Shown here one piece after another: positions 6,963 through 8,101 of a stretch of DNA of 8,101 nucleotides. The notes beneath the pieces are model-generated. The model did not search any database. It was not told where the DNA came from and worked only from the letters and a program-made list of their open reading frames with translations. The DNA lies in NCBI GenBank assembly GCA_934202215.1, contig CAKPXR010000059.1, positions 1 to 8,101 on the forward strand, in the 5' to 3' direction. The position numbers were made by a program, and so were the translations under genes. Each line of letters opens with the position of its first letter. Position 1 is the stretch's first letter. The DNA is from an uncultured Veillonella sp. (GTDB lineage Bacteria > Bacillota > Negativicutes > Veillonellales > Veillonellaceae).

Positions 6963-8101
6963 ATGTTCCAACTCGGTAAATCTGAAAAGGCCTTTGAAGA
7001 GGCTAAACGTTATATGCCAGGTGGCGTAAACAGCCCTGTTCGTTCCTACCGCAGTGTAGGTTCTAACCCTCCGTTTATCAGCAGTGCTAGCGGCAGTCGT
7101 ATTTATGATATCGACAACAACGAATACATCGACTATGTGTTGAGCTGGGGCCCTATGATTTTGGGCCATGCGAACCCTGAAGTTATTGCGAGTTTGCAAG
7201 AGGCGATTCCTCGCGGCACTAGCTACGGTGCGCCTACACTACTAGAAACAGAATTGGCTAAAAAAGTGCAAGCCTTCATGCCATCTATGGAGGTTATCCG
7301 CCTCGTTAACTCTGGTACAGAGGCGACTATGAGTGCTTTGCGCGTAGCTCGTGGCTATACAGGTCGCGATCGAATCGTGAAATTTGTTGGCTGTTATCAT
7401 GGTCATAGTGATGCACTCTTGGTGAAAGCTGGCTCTGGCCTTGCTACCTTTGGTGTGCCAGATAGCCCTGGCGTTCCACAAGGTGTAGCAGAAAATACAA
7501 TTACCTTGCCGTACAATGACTCTGATGCGGTTCGTAAATTATTCGACGACATTGGCGATACTATTGCGGCTATTATCGTAGAACCTGTAGCGGGCAACAT
7601 GGGCTGCGTGCCTCCAGAACCAGGATTCCTTGAAACCTTACGGGAAGTAACTAAGGCTCATGGTGCATTGTTAATCTTTGACGAAGTTATGTGTGGCTTC
7701 CGTGCTAGTAGCGGCGGTGCACAAAAACGTTATAATATTAAACCTGACCTTACATGCCTTGGTAAAATCGTTGGAGGTGGCATGCCACTTGCTGTATTTG
7801 GTGGCTCTCGTGAGATTATGAACCAAATCGCTCCAGCTGGCCCTATTTACCAAGCTGGTACATTGAGTGGTAATCCTATTGCGGTTACCTCTGGTCTTGC
7901 AACATTATCTATTTTGCAACGTGATCCCACAATTTTTAAACAAGTAGAAGATGCAACCATAGCCCTTTGTGAAGGCTTTGAACGTTTGGCAGCTCAATAC
8001 AATGTGCCTGTTGTAGTGCAACGGGTAGGCTCCATGTTCACCATCTTCTTCACTGATAAACCAGTTAAGAACTTTGATGATGCAGCAGCTTGCAACGAAG
8101 A
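6963..8101 (+). CDS. hemL: Glutamate-1-semialdehyde 2,1-aminomutase, 3' end cut by the window edge
   Basis: HemL is a PLP-dependent enzyme that moves the amino group of glutamate-1-semialdehyde to give 5-aminolevulinate; it uses the product of HemA. The frame runs from ATG 6963 without a stop to the window end, giving 379 complete codons. Relatives are about 425-430 residues, so roughly 50 are missing off the edge. Hallmarks: [11 protein letters not shown] (19-29), [13 protein letters not shown] (115-127), CYHGHSD (144-150), [11 protein letters not shown] (204-214), FDEVMCGFR (239-247; D240 should contact the PLP ring nitrogen) and [10 protein letters not shown] (266-275), with K268 as the PLP lysine. 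Most relatives have DEVMTGFR, so C244 is a small variant. AAGGAG at 6952-6957 overlaps the hemB stop region and ends five bases before the ATG. It is the last gene visible in the operon. Confidence 0.96.
   Translation, partial: MFQLGKSEKAFEEAKRYMPGGVNSPVRSYRSVGSNPPFISSASGSRIYDIDNNEYIDYVLSWGPMILGHANPEVIASLQEAIPRGTSYGAPTLLETELAKKVQAFMPSMEVIRLVNSGTEATMSALRVARGYTGRDRIVKFVGCYHGHSDALLVKAGSGLATFGVPDSPGVPQGVAENTITLPYNDSDAVRKLFDDIGDTIAAIIVEPVAGNMGCVPPEPGFLETLREVTKAHGALLIFDEVMCGFRASSGGAQKRYNIKPDLTCLGKIVGGGMPLAVFGGSREIMNQIAPAGPIYQAGTLSGNPIAVTSGLATLSILQRDPTIFKQVEDATIALCEGFERLAAQYNVPVVVQRVGSMFTIFFTDKPVKNFDDAAACNE

Noticed and set aside
6963..8101. hemL as a broken gene
   Set aside because: The frame is open to the last base and all catalytic motifs are present; the missing C-terminus is due to the window edge.

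Overview
The window is a compact, almost fully coding stretch with every gene on the + strand. It has eight protein-coding genes (two cut by the window edges), one clear intrinsic terminator, and no intergenic gap over about 60 bases. Moderate GC, AGGAG-type ribosome binding sites, a TTG start, a YlmH-family gene beside proC, and a fused cobA-hemD gene within a hem operon together suggest a Firmicutes-type anaerobe. A member of the Negativicutes such as Veillonella is my best guess, made from recognition and not proven by anything in the window.

Layout. Positions 1-1576 hold the end of one transcription unit: proC (last step of proline synthesis, 5' end outside the window) followed two bases later by a ylmH-like S4-domain RNA-binding protein gene with a TTG start. 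A 13-bp hairpin with a T-run at 1584-1615 closes this unit. From 1634 to the right edge runs a second unit for tetrapyrrole synthesis: precorrin-2 dehydrogenase (Met8/CysG N-terminal type), hemA, hemC, a cobA-hemD fusion, hemB and hemL (3' end outside the window). Its junctions are overlaps or gaps of 9 bases or fewer, so it is almost certainly one operon.

How the genes work together. HemA reduces glutamyl-tRNA to glutamate-1-semialdehyde and HemL converts this to 5-aminolevulinate. HemB condenses two of these to porphobilinogen, HemC links four into hydroxymethylbilane, and the HemD domain closes the ring to uroporphyrinogen III. The CobA domain of the same polypeptide methylates uroporphyrinogen III to precorrin-2, which the first gene's product oxidises to sirohydrochlorin. 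The window therefore encodes the whole route from charged glutamyl-tRNA to sirohydrochlorin, the precursor of siroheme and, through cobalt insertion, of cobalamin. No gene for the later protoheme steps is present here, so whether the operon serves siroheme, cobalamin or heme cannot be decided from this window.

I found no mobile element, CRISPR array, RNA gene or undescribed system. The points most worth a second look are a possible promoter built into the terminator hairpin between the two units, and a precorrin-2 dehydrogenase whose usual Gly-Gly active-site loop is changed.
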